Positions 63,554-64,000 of a stretch of DNA of 64,000 nt are shown piece by piece (positions within the stretch are counted from its first letter, which is position 1; each line of letters opens with the position of its first letter). The position numbers were made by a program, and so were the translations under genes. The notes beneath the pieces are model-generated. The model was not told the origin of the DNA, ran no database searches, and saw nothing but the letters and a program-made list of their open reading frames with translations. The stretch is from Clostridiales bacterium mt11 (GTDB lineage: Bacteria > Bacillota > Clostridia > Tissierellales > Tepidimicrobiaceae): positions 92,108-156,107 of the forward strand of contig LN874948.1 in the NCBI GenBank assembly GCA_001282665.1, given 5' to 3'.

Positions 63554-63596
63554 GGAGGGTTAAAGTTTGTGCACCCTCCTTGCACTATACTTTAAC
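63554..63596 (-). promoter_or_regulatory. Leader with mutually exclusive hairpins
   Basis: GGAGGGT (63554-63560) can pair with ACCCTCC (63573-63579), or GTTAAAGT (63559-63566) with ACTTTAAC (63589-63596) plus an inner GTGCA/TGCAC. The two share bases and cannot coexist. About 30 bases upstream of the GNAT gene. Confidence 0.45.
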
Positions 63597-63743
63597 GATT
63601 TAATCATATTTTTCATAAGTATCACCCTTCCGTCTTTATTAAAATATGAATATTCTCAACTTATATTATACTCGATTTTCTCTCATCCTTCTACCATTTT
63701 ATGCTAACTAAATATCAATAATCTTTATTAGCATAGTAAGTGA

Positions 63744-63905
63744 ATTTAAATACATCTCATGTTAAGGTTCAATCCCCTGTCTAAATATTTATCTACAACT
63801 CTTTTGCTAACATTTAAATACATCATATGTTAAGGTTCAATAATAAATTCAGTTTCATCATACCCAGTATAATTTATTTAAATACATCATATGTTAAGGT
63901 TCAAT
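63744..63905 (-). CRISPR. Three-repeat CRISPR array (I-B-like repeat)
   Basis: 30-bp repeats at 63744-63773, 63812-63841 and 63876-63905, spacers of 38 and 34 bases. Repeats 2 and 3 are identical; repeat 1 differs at two bases. On the minus strand the repeat is ATTGAACCTTAACATATGAT followed by GTATTTAAAT, like clostridial type I-B repeats ending in TAAAT. The degenerate copy at the left suggests transcription on the minus strand, leader to the right. No cas gene in the window. Confidence 0.9.
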
Positions 63906-64000
63906 AAAGCACCTCTCTCTATGACCTCGTAAAAAAGACCTTGGATAGGTTACACTTAATAGGACAGATCTTTACTTAACATGGTACAATAAAATCAGGA
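63906..64000. other. Sequence beyond the last CRISPR repeat
   Basis: No further repeat within 95 bases. It could be a leader, or one more spacer followed by an insertion: GGTTACACTTAATAGGACAG at about 63946 resembles the end of an IS. Cut off by the window edge. Confidence 0.35.

Overview
The window comes from a low-GC, spore-forming, anaerobic Firmicute of the Clostridia/Tissierellia type. The evidence is strong AGGAGG ribosome-binding sites with frequent TTG and GTG starts, CotF-like spore proteins, an S-box riboswitch, PyrR-type leader RNA, many PTS sugar systems, a molybdenum hydroxylase and a type I-B-like CRISPR repeat. No rRNA or tRNA gene was seen.

Layout. 1-2.75 kb: pyrBIC on the minus strand behind a leader with two PyrR-type loops and a terminator. 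2.8-7.4 kb: two small spore proteins, a YkuS protein, a SAM-I riboswitch with metNIQ, an HD phosphohydrolase and a small spore-type protein. 7.8-13.8 kb: a galactitol-type PTS (gatABC), a class II aldolase and a 985-residue LevR-type sigma-54 activator whose own gene has a textbook -24/-12 promoter. 14-19.2 kb: a damaged sugar-phosphate operon (aldolase, TPI-like isomerase, YjbQ) with a divergent SorC regulator, split by an IS110 element. 19.4-30.7 kb: ppsA, a YkuD lipoprotein, two tiny hydrophobic proteins, and a run of CYTH, nagA, nagB, phosphoesterase and yhaN/yhaO genes.

30.9-43 kb is an amino-sugar salvage region. A chitobiose operon (chbA, chbF, chbG, chbB, chbC) is followed by a MurNAc system (murP, EIIA, mupG, murQ, an amino-sugar kinase, an RpiR regulator). 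Their products converge on GlcNAc-6-P and so on NagA/NagB. The MurNAc region is a partly decayed duplication in which each copy keeps the genes the other has lost.

43-64 kb is more mixed: a membrane protein/metallopeptidase pair, a patatin, a DDE transposon, Cu/Zn SOD, MazG-like protein, a type I toxin-antitoxin-like locus, YqxD, a xanthine-dehydrogenase-type trio, a hydrolase with a stop at codon 3, a second IS110 element with a broken transposase, a DD-carboxypeptidase with a VanRS-like two-component system, two GNAT-related genes, and a three-repeat CRISPR array at the right edge.

The most interesting non-coding observations are the leaders of the two IS110 elements, which look like bridge RNAs and carry segments matching their insertion sites (both Shine-Dalgarno sequences); the dual PyrR leader; and the toxin-antitoxin-like locus.
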